This document shows, one piece after another, positions 26,601 through 38,560 of a stretch of DNA of 64,000 nt. Source of the stretch: Pagrus major. Its lineage: Eukaryota; Chordata; Actinopteri; Spariformes; Sparidae. Numbering within the stretch: the stretch's first letter is position 1; every line of letters starts with the position of its first letter. Below the pieces are notes generated by a model. It saw nothing but the letters and a program-made list of their open reading frames with translations, ran no database searches and was not told the origin of the DNA. The position numbers were made by a program, and so were the translations under genes. The stretch spans positions 21,271,749 through 21,335,748 of the forward strand of contig NC_133237.1 in assembly GCF_040436345.1 (NCBI RefSeq), in the 5' to 3' direction.

Positions 26601-28783
26601 TGAGATGCTGTGTATTCAAGTTCACGCCACAAGACTTTATCCCTGATCTTCCACTTGCTGAAGATTTTTGGGGATTGCTGACAAAAAGCCCCAGATCAGA
26701 GGCAGATTGTTGGAGCTCCAGTGAATGACAGTTGTTATGTCTGAACTGTTCAAATGAGCGATGTGCGCCGATGTCTGCTGGATATCTAGCAGGATATATC
26801 TGGTTAAATCGCTGACGGGTCGAGCAACAATGAACGAGCTTCAGCCAATGACACTCGTCTCCTTTCTCCCTCTCTCCTCTGCTGTCATCCACAGCAGCTC
26901 TCTGAACCCAGTCTAACCAAGCATCCATTTGTATGGAACGGGCACATCAGAATATAAACACTGTGTCGACCTTGCTGAACCACAACAGGCAATTTTTCAG
27001 TTCAGTTCTTTTTCAGTGCACAAATAACATGGACTGCTTTGACTGCGTCTTGGGTGATCTTTTAATCTATGACCGTCTGTCGATGATCAGTCAAGGACTG
27101 TGCAAACCACAAAGACCGCAAGACTCCTGACTACAAGACAGGAAGTAATTAGTAACTAGATTCAGGATTATGTAATAAGTCATTTTGCAGTGACTAAAAA
27201 AGGGGACTGGTGGGCAGTTAAAGCCGCGTATACCACAATCTATTAACTCCGATATATATATATGGTCATTTCATATTTTGCACAAACAGTTCTCCTATCA
27301 TCCTCGGCTGTTGTGCGTGACTGTTCTGTCTATATCCGTTGCCCTTTTGAGGCAGTTGAGGAGAACTGCATGTGACTGCGTTTTGTCTCCAGGATCTCTG
27401 TGAGCGCCACGAGAAGGGCGTCCTCCACGAGCACCAGAGAGCTCTGCACAAGTACAGCGTGATGAAGAGGCAGATGATGAGCGCCACAGTGCAGCCCAAA
27501 GAGCAGGCGTCTGTGGAGCAGCTGGAATCACGGATCGTTCAGGTGATCCGACAGTTTCACATTTAATAAGGCTTCCTGACCGTTTTAAGTCATTTAGCAC
27601 TTGATAAATAAAATGTTAAATTGGCCTGAGTGTATTTACTGCTAACACACTCACACCATCCACTGGGTGTAATTAATACCAAAATATTCTCACACTATCA
27701 GTAACCATAAAGTCTCTTTTAATTGAATTTAAACCGTTACACATTTTCAAGCACAAATACCTCTAATGCTTCAGCGTACTTCCTGTTCCTGATCGTCTAT
27801 TGAAACGCTCGACGCAGGGGGGCAGATACGATATTATAACTGAATGAATAAGAGCAACTTTGAATGGAGCGAATCGCAGTTTCACACATGGGTAGAAACA
27901 TGAGTCACATTAGGTTTCATATCAATTAACAGCATTTGTCAACTTGCTGCCTCCCTGCTGGTCCCATCTTGTGACTGTACTTCCTCTCAGTCAGTGTGGT
28001 TCGTCTGTGTTTGGCGTATGTGGTTAGAAATTGAATAAAATTGTTTTCTGATCAGTTTAGCTTCAGTTTTTTTTTTTTTTTTTTTACACGTTTTTTGATA
28101 AGTGGTAATTTTATTTTATGATTATTCTGTTAACAGCAAGAAAACGCCATTCAGACGATGGAGCTGCGTAACTACTTCTCCCTGTTCTGCCTCCATCAAG
28201 AGACGCAGCTCATCTTCATCTACCTTCCCATCACATCCCACATTCTCGGGGCTTTTGTTAACTCCCAGGTCCAAGGACACAGAGAGGTGAGGGATTCATC
28301 TTTTCTGCAGTTTCTTCTCCGTCGCTCCAAGAGGTCAAATCAGTTTTTAAATTGGCTTCCAGTGAAAGGACTAATAATGATGGATGGTATCACCGGAGGA
28401 ATAATCTCCTCATTGAGGATTCCAGCTTGTTTACAGTTCACATGAACAAATGAATCTCCCACACAAGCCTTTGCCTATTTATTTGTTTGTATTGAAATAT
28501 TTATTTTAAAATCAAATGAAGCAAACAGGTTAGACGCCTCTATCTGAATTTAATCTTTTTCACTCAACCGCCAATATGGAAGGGCTGGGCAATATATTCA
28601 TGCATCATTATCGTGAAAATGAAACTGTATATCATCTTAGATTTAGGATATCATTATATTGTGATATGACATAAGTGTTGTCTTTTCCTGCTTTCTCTCC
28701 AGATGGGAGAGGTGTGGAATGAACTCCAGCCGAAGCTCGGATGTCTCTTCGGCGGTAATAACGGATTGAAACGTCCCATCTGA
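19554..28783 (+). CDS. snx8: Sorting nexin 8 (EH-like, PX and BAR regions)
   Basis: Phosphoinositide-binding, membrane-curving sorting nexin of early endosomes, homologous to yeast Mvp1. Coding exons: 19554-19575, 20325-20452, 21859-21988, 22802-22992, 23132-23252, 24857-24993, 25136-25216, 25306-25466, 25664-25793, 25878-25946, 27393-27542, 28137-28286 and 28703-28783. They join in frame to 516 residues ending in TGA. Residues 8-94 look like an EH domain with an EF-hand-type loop DSTDGFLSK at 56-64. The PX domain spans about 133-243, with the phosphoinositide-binding RRYSDF at 165-170 and a proline stretch ALPPKRM. The rest is a helical BAR region that includes FHKLRDRAEKMAERSKENAT and a charged HEKGVLHEHQRALHKY segment. 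The intron after 22992 uses a GC donor. The start is chosen for its strong context (A at -3, G at +4) and the in-frame stop just upstream. The tail after the BAR region is short (GGNNGLKRPI). Teleost paralogue a or b is not resolved. Confidence 0.96.
20775..21091 (+). mobile_element. TTAA-ended short DNA element, copy 1
   Basis: It begins TTAAAGGGGCTCTGTG, and its right end is the inverse of TTAAAGGGGCTCTATG, giving 16-base termini with one mismatch and TTAA at both ends. It lies in the snx8 intron between the exons ending 20452 and starting 21859. A diverged copy in the same orientation lies at about 57340-57669. The two share GGACTCCATTT, GTCACATCC and AGAAATCCACAG in the same order. Confidence 0.65.
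21088..21606 (-). mobile_element. TTAA-ended DNA element abutting the previous one
   Basis: The right end, read on the minus strand, is TTAAAGGATAAGTTCACCC followed by AAATTCAGTCATTATCTTCT. The left end has TTAAAGACAAAATTCAGTCA and then TATCTCCTCACCCTC, so the ends are inverted, with about 20 bases deleted from the left end. It shares its left TTAA with the neighbouring element. The right-end consensus is one I know as very common in teleosts. Confidence 0.65.
23611..23661. repeat. (CA)n microsatellite, one interruption
   Basis: About 25 CA units in the snx8 intron between the exons ending 23252 and starting 24857. Confidence 0.95.
26101..26175. repeat. Teleost dispersed-repeat fragment
   Basis: Contains CTACTTCTACTCCGCTGCAT then TTCAGGGGGAAATATTGTAC. 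I recognise this as the core of a common fish repeat (TACTCCACTACATTTCAGAG type). It lies in a snx8 intron, and a weaker relative is at about 38-103. Confidence 0.45.
26242..26345 (+). mobile_element. ATTAATC/GATTAGT-rich repeat, copy 1
   Basis: It runs GCTGAAACAATGAGGCGATT, then AATCAATTAGTAGATCGACA, and continues with ATAATCAGCAGATTAATCC. It matches a widespread fish repeat as I recall it. A second, oppositely oriented copy lies at 33580-33675 in the first nudt1 coding intron. Confidence 0.5.
28068..28085. repeat. Poly-T tract
   Basis: Eighteen-base thymine run about 50 bases upstream of the acceptor at 28136. It may act as a distant polypyrimidine element. Confidence 0.8.
28582..28695 (+). 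mobile_element. Transposon fragment running into the last snx8 acceptor
   Basis: It begins GGGCTGGGCAATATATTCAT and continues through ATTATCGTG, ATATCATCTTAGATTTAGGA and GACATAAGTGTTGTCTTTTC. This matches, in order, a very common fish repeat that I remember. Its pyrimidine-rich end lies directly before the AG at 28701-28702, which opens the final snx8 exon. Confidence 0.6.
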
Positions 28784-29799
28784 AACCTTAAAACACAGAA
28801 GTGGAAGGAGGGAAACACTGCAGCGGACGAGGATCACAAACTGGAAAAGAACTTAAAAATGTAGAGTGCACAACTTTTCATCGTCTTATTACGCAGTATA
28901 CATTCCATTCAATAAGAGGATTGTTAATGTAAATGGATTCTCAGCTTCTCGACTTATTTCGGGTTTGATCATCGACCATGTAAGTGGAAGACACAGTGGG
29001 CTCATAAATCTGCCATTTCATGCTCCGCTTGATGAGCAAATTATTTCCTTTTCCAAATGAAGGAGGGAAAATCCTCTAACTGTTATTTTATAAGGGAGCA
29101 GTCAGCATGTCAGCCTTGAAGGATGACAGCAAACTCATGCATTCCCACTCATTTCCTGAAGCACCTGTTTATAACTTTTAACTTTTTAAGAGGTTTTGTA
29201 CACTAAGATAGCTGAGGAAGAATAGCGCTGGACAGACAGTTTGACTTTGTTAAAGGATGGGATTATTTTAAATCTCCAGTCATGAAGGTTTTTGCTGAAT
29301 AACTTTAGACCAATGGATTTTTTGATACAGATTTGTAGTTTATGAAGACGTGTCGCAGCATACTTTACATGTTTATGGACAATTGTGCTACTTCTCTCAC
29401 TGTTATAGTATTTACTTCTTTGCTTTCTCCGCTTACATTGTTTGAAGACTCTCAGTTTTATTTTATAAGCTACTTTGAAAGGCTTACACTCAGAGGACAA
29501 ATACTACAAAGGGCAGAGATTTGAGATTTATTGATTAAAAAACAACAACCTCTGGCACTAGTGTCAAAAATAACACTATAAGCTATTGATTTACTACCAA
29601 AGATATATAATATAAATTCACTAAAACACACAGCTGTGCAATAAGTCATTTAACGAGATTCCTACGCAGTTAAAATTTAATAATCACTAACTTTTTTTAA
29701 GACATTTGGCCAAATCACCTTATAGAGTATTTTTTTCACAGTTGCAGATTTAAATTTGTTTAATGATGTGTATCAGGGCAAAGAGACGGTAGCCCTTGA

Positions 29800-30355
29800 G
29801 CGGCCATGGGTAAAACATATTGTTTCCTCTTTTTTCCCCATGATAACGAAGTGAATTTTATTTGTTTTACAGTCATGATAAATTATCCCATTATTTCGGG
29901 AAAACAACATTGCATTAACTTAGCACAGGAAAACTGAGAAAGTAATATGTTTGACTCATGTCTCTTTTGGGCTTCCGTATCTACCCTAAACAGTCAAGAT
30001 TCAAACATTATTTTCTCTGTTTTTCTCTGATGACAAGTTAGTTATTTAACTTTGTCATTATCACAGTAATAATTCCAGAGAAAGCAAGCTTTTTTTTTAA
30101 GATAACGACAAAAATTAATCCGTTATCATAAGAAAACAAAAGCTTGTTCCCTCTTTTTACTTTATGACGTGATGATGGCATATAAAAGCTTGTTTTCTCA
30201 AAACCTTGAGAAAATGATCCCATTATCTCAGAAAAACATTTTTTATTCGGTGATAATGACATAAATAACTCATGATCTTGAGAAACCAAAAATAAATGTA
30301 ACATGTTATCATGAAAACGTGGAGGAAACACGTCTGACCCATGGCTGTTTCGCAC
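29800..30355. repeat. Inverted-ended element with a degenerate simple-repeat interior
   Basis: The left end GCGGCCATGGGTAAAACATA then TTGTTTCCTC is answered on the right by GAGGAAACACGTCTGACCCA then TGGCTG in inverse orientation. The interior is made of degenerate ATAACG/TCATGA/CTTGAGAAAACA words. An internal copy of the right end (GTTTGACTCATGTCTC, then CTTCCGTA) lies at about 29949-29981. A related CTGTTTCG-CTTCC edge is present, inverted, near 35350-35390. A 144-codon minus-strand open frame here is a by-product. Confidence 0.5.
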
Positions 30356-30632
30356 TTCCGTACAAAGATCCACAATATTGCTACTTTTTAGATATTTGGC
30401 TTGAAAACCATGATACATACTTGTGACTGTACACATGTAGTTTATCAGAGCATAATATATATTTGGATACATATATTTTTCAATTCAAAAGGGACAATTT
30501 GCCACATACGGGCTCATGTTTTTAAAGTTACCTCACAAATTCTCACCGACTGATGTCAACTCAAATACACCGAACTGCTGTGTTGAAATGAAAAAAGCCG
30601 GAGAGTAAATCAGGACGTGCACATAGGTCAGC

Positions 30633-30638
30633 TTTTAT
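30633..30638 (-). terminator. nudt1: Candidate nudt1 polyadenylation signal
   Basis: AATAAA on the minus strand, about 410 bases past the nudt1 stop codon. It is the first canonical hexamer I noticed in that direction. The cleavage site is not shown. Confidence 0.4.
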
Positions 30639-30830
30639 TTTATAAAGAAACTGAAATATTGTGCATACAATATGAAACACATTTGAAAAAAACACAGTTT
30701 CAGGAATCAGGTTGACTTGCACAGAATATGAACCCAATAAAATTATGATTATGATGAAAATTATGTAGATATTGTAAATATTTTATCTAAGAAATCCTTG
30801 CTGAATTGTGTAAAATCAATTATCCTGAAA

Positions 30831-30836
30831 AATAAA
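30831..30836 (+). terminator. snx8: Candidate snx8 polyadenylation signal
   Basis: AATAAA about 2 kb past the snx8 stop. Alternatives on the same strand are at 30736 and 30291. If used, the snx8 transcript would overlap the 3' end of nudt1. Confidence 0.35.
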
Positions 30837-31048
30837 AAGACAGAATGGATTTTTCTTTCACTGTATTGATGCTTTGATTGCTTCTTTTTTTCCATCCTTA
30901 ACAATTATGTTAACACTCTACATGTACAGTAAAAAAAGAACGAACAACAATCACTGAACACTTTATAAAGATATCTTCAGCATTTAAAGAAGAAATCTGG
31001 AAGGCCGATACTTTTAATAAATGTCCTCAGAAAGGCAGTTCCTCCCTC

Positions 31049-34000
31049 TCACAGTCGCTCCACCTCCTCAAGTTTGTGGCTGAGGATCACATCGTGACCC
31101 TGAAACTTAAAGTAGCCAACAAATTTCTTCTTCTGGAGCATCAGCGGGAACCACAAGATGTCATCTGGCCACATTTGACTGTAGGGAATCTGGTGACATT
31201 CAAACCACTGAGGCCTCATTTCTAGAAAACAGCAGAGAATAATTAGCGGACCTCCTAAAAAGCACACACTCATTTTAATGAATGAAGTGTTGCACAGTAC
31301 CGAGGATTACGAGTATTGTCTTAAGACATATTTAAAAAAATGTGAGCCTACCCTTTAAGTTCACTATATTGACGCACAATTCTTTCGAAGCAGATAAACA
31401 ACTGAGAAGATTTAAGATTGTAGAAAGGTATGAAAGACATCAACCTTTGGCACCACGGCTCGACTTCTCCCGTCACTACACTGTGTTTAAAAACACGTAG
31501 CTAACTTTCCTCTCCCGTGGATGAAGTAGAAAATAGGATTTCTTAAACATCACCACTTGCTGAGACAGCTTGTAAAACTTTAAAGCCATACTAGTATTGA
31601 TGGCAAGTTTCAGCACCATTTCTCTCTCTTCCCGCCGGCTGTTTGACTCCTCCTGCCCTCCCTTAGGTCCAGTGTTAATGTCTGACTCCTCGACGAGCTG
31701 CACTTTGCTGTGCCTCCACTTCACCCTGTTGACCTTGACTAAATTCTCAGGAAGCGCAGATCACTGCAGGCCTCTGCATTCCTTCCTGTGAGGGCCTCTT
31801 CTTTCCTTTGTGAATTTACAGTCTTTTAAACTTAACTGCTGAGAGCATATTCATCGATTCCTCCCCTGAACTCGAGTGCTCTCTTTGCTCTCAGCCATGT
31901 CTGTGAAAAAGTTCCCATATAAATGTTTCAATTATTCACTCAGTGGGATCGTTATGGTCTGTTTTCTTTCAAAGGTGATTTCCAAAAACATGAACTACAC
32001 ACTGTGAACCGTAACTATTGATTCTCAGAAGGCATCGTTATTTCAGCTTTAAGGATGAGACTAGAACTCCCACATAGCCTGGACTGACATTGAGATAACA
32101 ATAATAATAGGAAGTTCGAGATTAAGGAGAACCAAAAGTGAAAAGGGAATTTTATTAGCTGGATAACAGTTTGTTTTGTTGGTCAGTTACTTGGAATCTT
32201 GCACAACAAAAATAGACGTTCCTCTTTATCTTCTAAGTGCGTGCATCATGATGAGCCGCGTTTCCCCCGTGGGAACTTTCCCCAGGGAAGAGAAACATTT
32301 GGAAGAACCAGGGTCCTAATGAAGTTCTGGAGATACAGTATTAGGCATTTTCAGGCATTTTCAAGTTCTTAGACCAGAGAACTGTGAGTGATATAAGTGT
32401 AGAGTTATTGGTTGATGTCAGGAGCAAGTGCTGGCGAACACCATTTTTAAAATCCTGCCAGCTGTGCGAAAAAGTAAATGAGAGCTTGTAAAGAAAATAG
32501 CTGGCTGGCTTATGCACTTCATGGTTCCTGTTTGCAGTGTGAATGCCACAGAAAGAAACCCAAAACAAAATCCAAAACAAACATCCTTAAAAAGGTGTAT
32601 TGTTCCTCACTGGGCAGTTCCTCTTGGGGAGTACCCAGAACTGTTTGGTCGGGGAATGCCTCTTATTTGACCCATTTGCTTGTGGGATGGTACTTTCCAA
32701 AAGCACAGGAAATGTGGGGGCGGGGCTTGTAGCACTCAACAGTTCTGATAGGTTGAGGACTTTATTTCAGCAGCCATTTAAAAAAAATGTGCAGCTGCAA
32801 ACTAGTCTGCAGCTGCAGAAAAAAAGCACATGACTGATGACTTTTTCACGGATCTTTGACCTCGATGAGACAACAACGGGCTCAAGGGACCTTTTATTCT
32901 CTGAAATGTAGTTCTGGGTACTTTTGGTGGAAATGCGGCTTCAGTTGTTCCCCTTCACCTCCAACGTTGTTTTTTTTATCATGGTAACAATGACACGTCT
33001 ATTTTCTAAGTCATCGTTTTAAAACTATTTTTACATTATTAGTTATTGTCATTAAAAGATGATAGTGTTGTTTTGAGCCGATGCAGTAACTCTGTCATCC
33101 CACAGCTGTCTCACTATTTTCCTATTAACATAAAACCTGGGTACAAACACACTGGAATTATCCTTCACCACTACCCGCTTTCATGTCTTCCAGTTCAGCG
33201 TGTTGCCGTGGAAACATACCCTCTGATTCGGTCGGTTCTCCGTTATAATCGTCGGCTCTGAAAATATGGACGTCCAGCAGCTGTGTTTCTCCGACAAATT
33301 CAAATTTGATGTTTCCGACCTTCTCCAGGGCGTCCACCGTGAGGCCGCTCTCTTCCAGCAGTTCTCTGTGGAGGACATCGTCACATGAATATTTGATAAC
33401 GCGTCTTTTAGAAATAAACTCAAGAGTACACTTCACACAGACGCTAACAGCAGGTTCAGATTGTAAAGTGTTGACACAAAGTGAGTCAACCACATTCACT
33501 GATGGAGGCAGGAAGTGAGAGAAAATCTAGTAGGACGATCTTTGAGTTTGCAAAATCATTTTTTTTCACAGATGTTCACACAGCTGGAAAATTATTAGTC
33601 GATTATCAAAAAAGTAGGCCATTGATTTTATAGTTTACAGCTAGTTGATTAACTGATGCTGCTCCAATGCTTGTAATAAGACTAATAAGGTAGAGCTAAA
33701 TATATTAATCAATAACACTACGATTCAAAACATGATATGATAGCCAGTTTTCACATCACAGTATTTCATGAACTCCAGCCCAGAGAGCTTTTGTTGAAAA
33801 GCTTTTGAGATTTCCAAAACTCTTACTGAGCTACACAAAGCAGGTCCGTGATTGACCCCCGAGAGAAAACAGTTTGGGACTCGGCCTGATTGCTTTCAGA
33901 ACTTCCTTCCTTCAGCTTGGGAACAAACATCCTGCTGATGACTGATGATCGCACACACTCCAGACTCAATGTTCATTTATTCTGTCAAGCCGACAAATAA

Positions 34001-34512
34001 CATTTTAAAAAAGCAAATACTTCATCTTTCTTCTGTCCTGTAGATTGATTTTAAATGCACAGATCTCTATCTTGTTTTTATGAATACATGTTCGAGGTGT
34101 AATGATGTCTGCCATGGATATGTTATAAAAAGGGATGGTTTTGCTCTCTCCTGATCCTTCCTGACTGATTCTTCTCTAGATTTTCAGTGTGATTTTGAAT
34201 CCAGCAAATGTGTTGTGGACCTGCATCACACTGCATCACACCAAACACACACACTGTCTGCTCCTGAAGTGACTCCGTGTGCATCACACTGAACTTCCTC
34301 AGTGCAGCGCGGGGCAGTTCAGTGCAGGTTCATGGAGACAGACAGCTGAGGAGATGACTTTACCTCCGTGCACCATCCTCAATGGTTTCTCCTTGGTCAA
34401 CTTTGCCCCCGAAGCCGTTCCACTTCCCAGCCCCGAACCCTCTCTTCTTCATGCCGAGCAGCACTCTGCCGGGCCGGACCACCAGCACCAGGGTCAGCAG
34501 CTTGGGGCTCAT
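31049..34512 (-). CDS. nudt1: NUDT1 / MTH1 oxidised purine nucleoside triphosphatase
   Basis: Hydrolyses 8-oxo-dGTP, 2-hydroxy-dATP and related damaged nucleotides to monophosphates, keeping them out of DNA. It acts in the cytosol and mitochondria. Coding exons on the minus strand are 34512-34364, 33365-33220 and 31221-31049, joining in frame to 155 residues (the human p18 form has 156). The Nudix box GX5EX7REUXEEXGU is intact from G36, with E42, R50, E51, E54, E55 and G57. Substrate-pocket residues equivalent to human N33, W117, D119 and D120 are N32, W116, D118 and D119 (MWPDD). The C-terminus [20 protein letters not shown] is family-typical. The first Met of the conserved N-terminus, 12 bases into its exon, is the start. 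A spliced 5' leader is likely (donor after 34600, acceptor at 34525). snx8 is tail to tail with it and mrm2 is head to head. It shows no broken motif. Confidence 0.97.
33580..33675 (-). mobile_element. ATTAATC/GATTAGT-rich repeat, copy 2
   Basis: On the minus strand it reads GCAGCATCAGTTAATCAACT and then TTTTTTGATAATCGACTAAT. This is the same family as 26242-26345 in the opposite orientation, inside the nudt1 intron between the first and second coding exons. Confidence 0.45.
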
Positions 34513-34660
34513 CACGTCACCAGTCTGACAGGAAGGCAACTTTACAGAAACACGATGACAACACCGCCCGAGCAAAGCACCGTGAGCGAACACCCTCACC
34601 TGTTCAGCGTCTGCCCTGTGACTGTCCCTGCACGTGACTCTATAAAAAGCGCGAAACTGG
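34513..34660 (-). promoter_or_regulatory. nudt1: nudt1 5' leader and core promoter
   Basis: Reading on the minus strand there is an E2F-type word TTTCGCGC (34656-34649), then an E-box CACGTG (34636-34631), then a donor CAG|GTGAGG after 34600. A 75-base intron follows, ending in CCTGTCAG at 34525, and then the ATG exon. E2F control would fit a nucleotide-pool enzyme needed in S phase. That is inference from the motif. Confidence 0.5.
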
Positions 34661-35037
34661 ATTAAAAAAAAAATAAAACTGGAGGAAATGATGAATAACA
34701 AACTCCCGCGTGCAGCGTCACTGACGTGATCACATGACGCACTGATGTGTGAGAGCCCGGATCGGTCTGAACATCAGCAGACTGGACACAAGTCCCATCA
34801 TGTGTTTGGTAAATCTGTTCAGGTCTGTGTTACTTTCAAATATGTTCGACTAGAAACTGCAGGCTTAATGTTTATCAACGTGTCATTCAGTCACACAACT
34901 GTTCAGATGATCTACGTTGTGATTAAACAAGTTCAAATATTGTATATTAATATATATAATATATAATGTGTCAATATATTATGACAATTTCATCTTCTCT
35001 ATCCAAAGCCCCTGCAAATATAATTGGGGAAAAGTGC

Positions 35038-35095
<58 letters not shown>

Positions 35096-35670
35096 GTTGT
35101 TGTTGTTATTTGTGGTAGGTAACAAAACAAACATATAATGAAACTCTTTGTATTTTCATTACAACTAATCTTGAATATAGAAATATAAAATATTGATATA
35201 TATATGTAATAAAAAGTTTGAGTTAAAAAATAAAATATTTATGTAATAATTTTGACTTTTTATTACATAATTATGACTTTGTAACGCATCATTTCACCTT
35301 TTCATAATTATGACTTATGATGGGGATATTTTTTTCTTTGACAGACAGAAATGGACTTCCATACGAAACAGCCACGACAACCACGTCATAATTATTTTTT
35401 CTATAATTAAATTGTACTTTATTTTATGTCCCTCACATTGGTAGTTTTTCATTTTTCTGCTCTCAATTATCTTTTTTTTATTATTCAGGCCTGAGCTTGA
35501 TATAATAATGAACAGATAGACCTACAGTGCATGTAAAGTAATTTAGTAAAAGAAAAAAAGGACAAAATGAACGAATGAGCAGAAAGAAGCATGACTTTCT
35601 CAGGTAGGAACTATTGTTGTCAGTCTTAACAGTGAGGGGACATATAAATGTGTTACGCTCAGAGTTTGTC
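34661..35670. other. AT-rich spacer between nudt1 and mrm2
   Basis: No gene. Contains the (ATT)n tract and, near 35240-35400, repeated CATAATTATGACTT words plus a GAAACAGCC edge related to the repeat at 29800-30355. Confidence 0.6.
35038..35094. repeat. (ATT)n microsatellite
   Basis: About 19 uninterrupted ATT units in the spacer between nudt1 and mrm2. Confidence 0.95.
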
Positions 35671-37403
<1,733 letters not shown>

Positions 37404-37479
37404 TTCTCTTTTATTTTTCTACATAGTGTCCTAAAATGAAGACTTTGTCCAATTCAGACGTTTTCTGGAGATTCATGAG

Positions 37480-37482
<3 letters not shown>

Positions 37483-37538
<56 letters not shown>
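37483..37538. repeat. (CA)n microsatellite
   Basis: About 28 perfect CA units, 80 bases after the mrm2 stop and probably within its 3'UTR. Confidence 0.97.
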
Positions 37539-37542
<4 letters not shown>

Positions 37543-38224
37543 TTGTGTTTTTGATGAGTGAACATGAAGAGGAGGCTTAATATTGACTTTGATCAAAAGG
37601 TGGCACTGTTGAGGCATCAGTAAGGCTCCCAGCTGCAGACACAGACACATTACATACTGTTGGTGCTGATTTTTATCCCTTCAAACTTAACACAGCAGCA
37701 GCAGTGAATGTGTAATATGTAAACCTATGCAAGAATCATCAGTGTGGTGTTCCTCAAGAGCCCAGTGCTGCTGTGTTTTCTCTCAACTTATTGTTTGCCC
37801 CTCTGTTTGTTCTACAGAGTCGGTTTGGTGTTTGCTTTGTCACAGAAAGTCATTTACCAGTGCTGCTTATGCTAATAATTTGCACTGGCAGCCATGTAGA
37901 AATATGTAATCATTCTCTCAATGAGAGCTTATGAAGGGAAAACCTAATACATAAGAGTCACATACAGCATGACTAATGGGAAGTGGGATGATGCTGCAGC
38001 TTGGCACGCAGCGAGTGTTGCCGGGCTCTGCTCTCCGACAGCGGAGAGATGTCCATTTCCTGGGAAAATGTTTTCAGCCCAGTAGACAGATTTTCTTTAA
38101 AGATTCCTCTGTAAATGACGGTGCTGAACACTTTGGAGAGTATTCTTTATTTTTTTTTTTTTTGGTTTCCGTGCTCTGTCATACTGATTACTGTCTTGTC
38201 AGAATTTTGAAACACTGGCAATGA

Positions 38225-38230
38225 AATAAA
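38225..38230 (+). terminator. mrm2: Candidate mrm2 polyadenylation signal
   Basis: AATAAA followed by GGATGTTTCCGTTCCG, a plausible downstream GU-rich element, about 820 bases after the stop. Confidence 0.4.
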
Positions 38231-38329
38231 AGGATGTTTCCGTTCCGTACATTATAAAACACACGTCGTATTTTTGCTGTCACAGAAACCAATAGAGGGA
38301 TCCACAGTATAGTTCTTGCTAGATAACAT

Positions 38330-38560
38330 AAAACCCTTATTCCAAAAAAGTTAGGGTGCTGTGTAAAACGTTAATAAAAATGGAATGCAATCATTTGGAA
38401 ATGAGTTGTGTTGACACAACGGTTTGACGAAGCGTTTATCCATCAAACGTGGTGAACCTCACCCCATCCTTGCTTGTGAACTTTCAAAAAGACTTTCAAG
38501 GATGCCCCTTTTATACCCAATCGTGAAACTATCACCTGTGAGTGTGAGTACAGTTACATT
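38330..38560. mobile_element. Decayed DNA-transposon fragment
   Basis: Contains CTTATTCCAAAAAAGTTAGG, then GCTGTGTAAAACGTTAATAA, and, after a gap, GGATGCCCCTTTTATACCCA. These phrases occur in this order in a vertebrate DNA transposon that I remember, with most of the middle missing. The superfamily is not assigned. Confidence 0.4.

Larger units (their letters stand above)
28784..31048. other. Convergent 3'UTRs and spacer of snx8 and nudt1
   Basis: snx8 reads in from the left and nudt1 from the right. Plus-strand AATAAA words lie at 30291-30296, 30736-30741 and 30831-30836. A minus-strand AATAAA lies at 30638-30633. The two 3' ends may overlap. The interval also contains the inverted-ended repeat at 29800-30355. 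No coding exon was seen. Confidence 0.5.
37404..38260 (+). other. mrm2: mrm2 3'UTR and flank
   Basis: Follows the TAA. It contains a long (CA)n at 37483-37538. The first canonical AATAAA that I saw on this strand is at 38225-38230 and is followed by a GT-rich stretch. No open coding exon was recognised. Confidence 0.4.

Noticed and set aside
26494..26928. 144-codon open frame on the minus strand inside a snx8 intron
   Set aside because: No recognisable protein features, and it is surrounded by repeat fragments. Best taken as chance.
30038..30472. 144-codon open frame on the minus strand
   Set aside because: It lies inside the inverted-ended simple-repeat element, and its composition follows the repeat.
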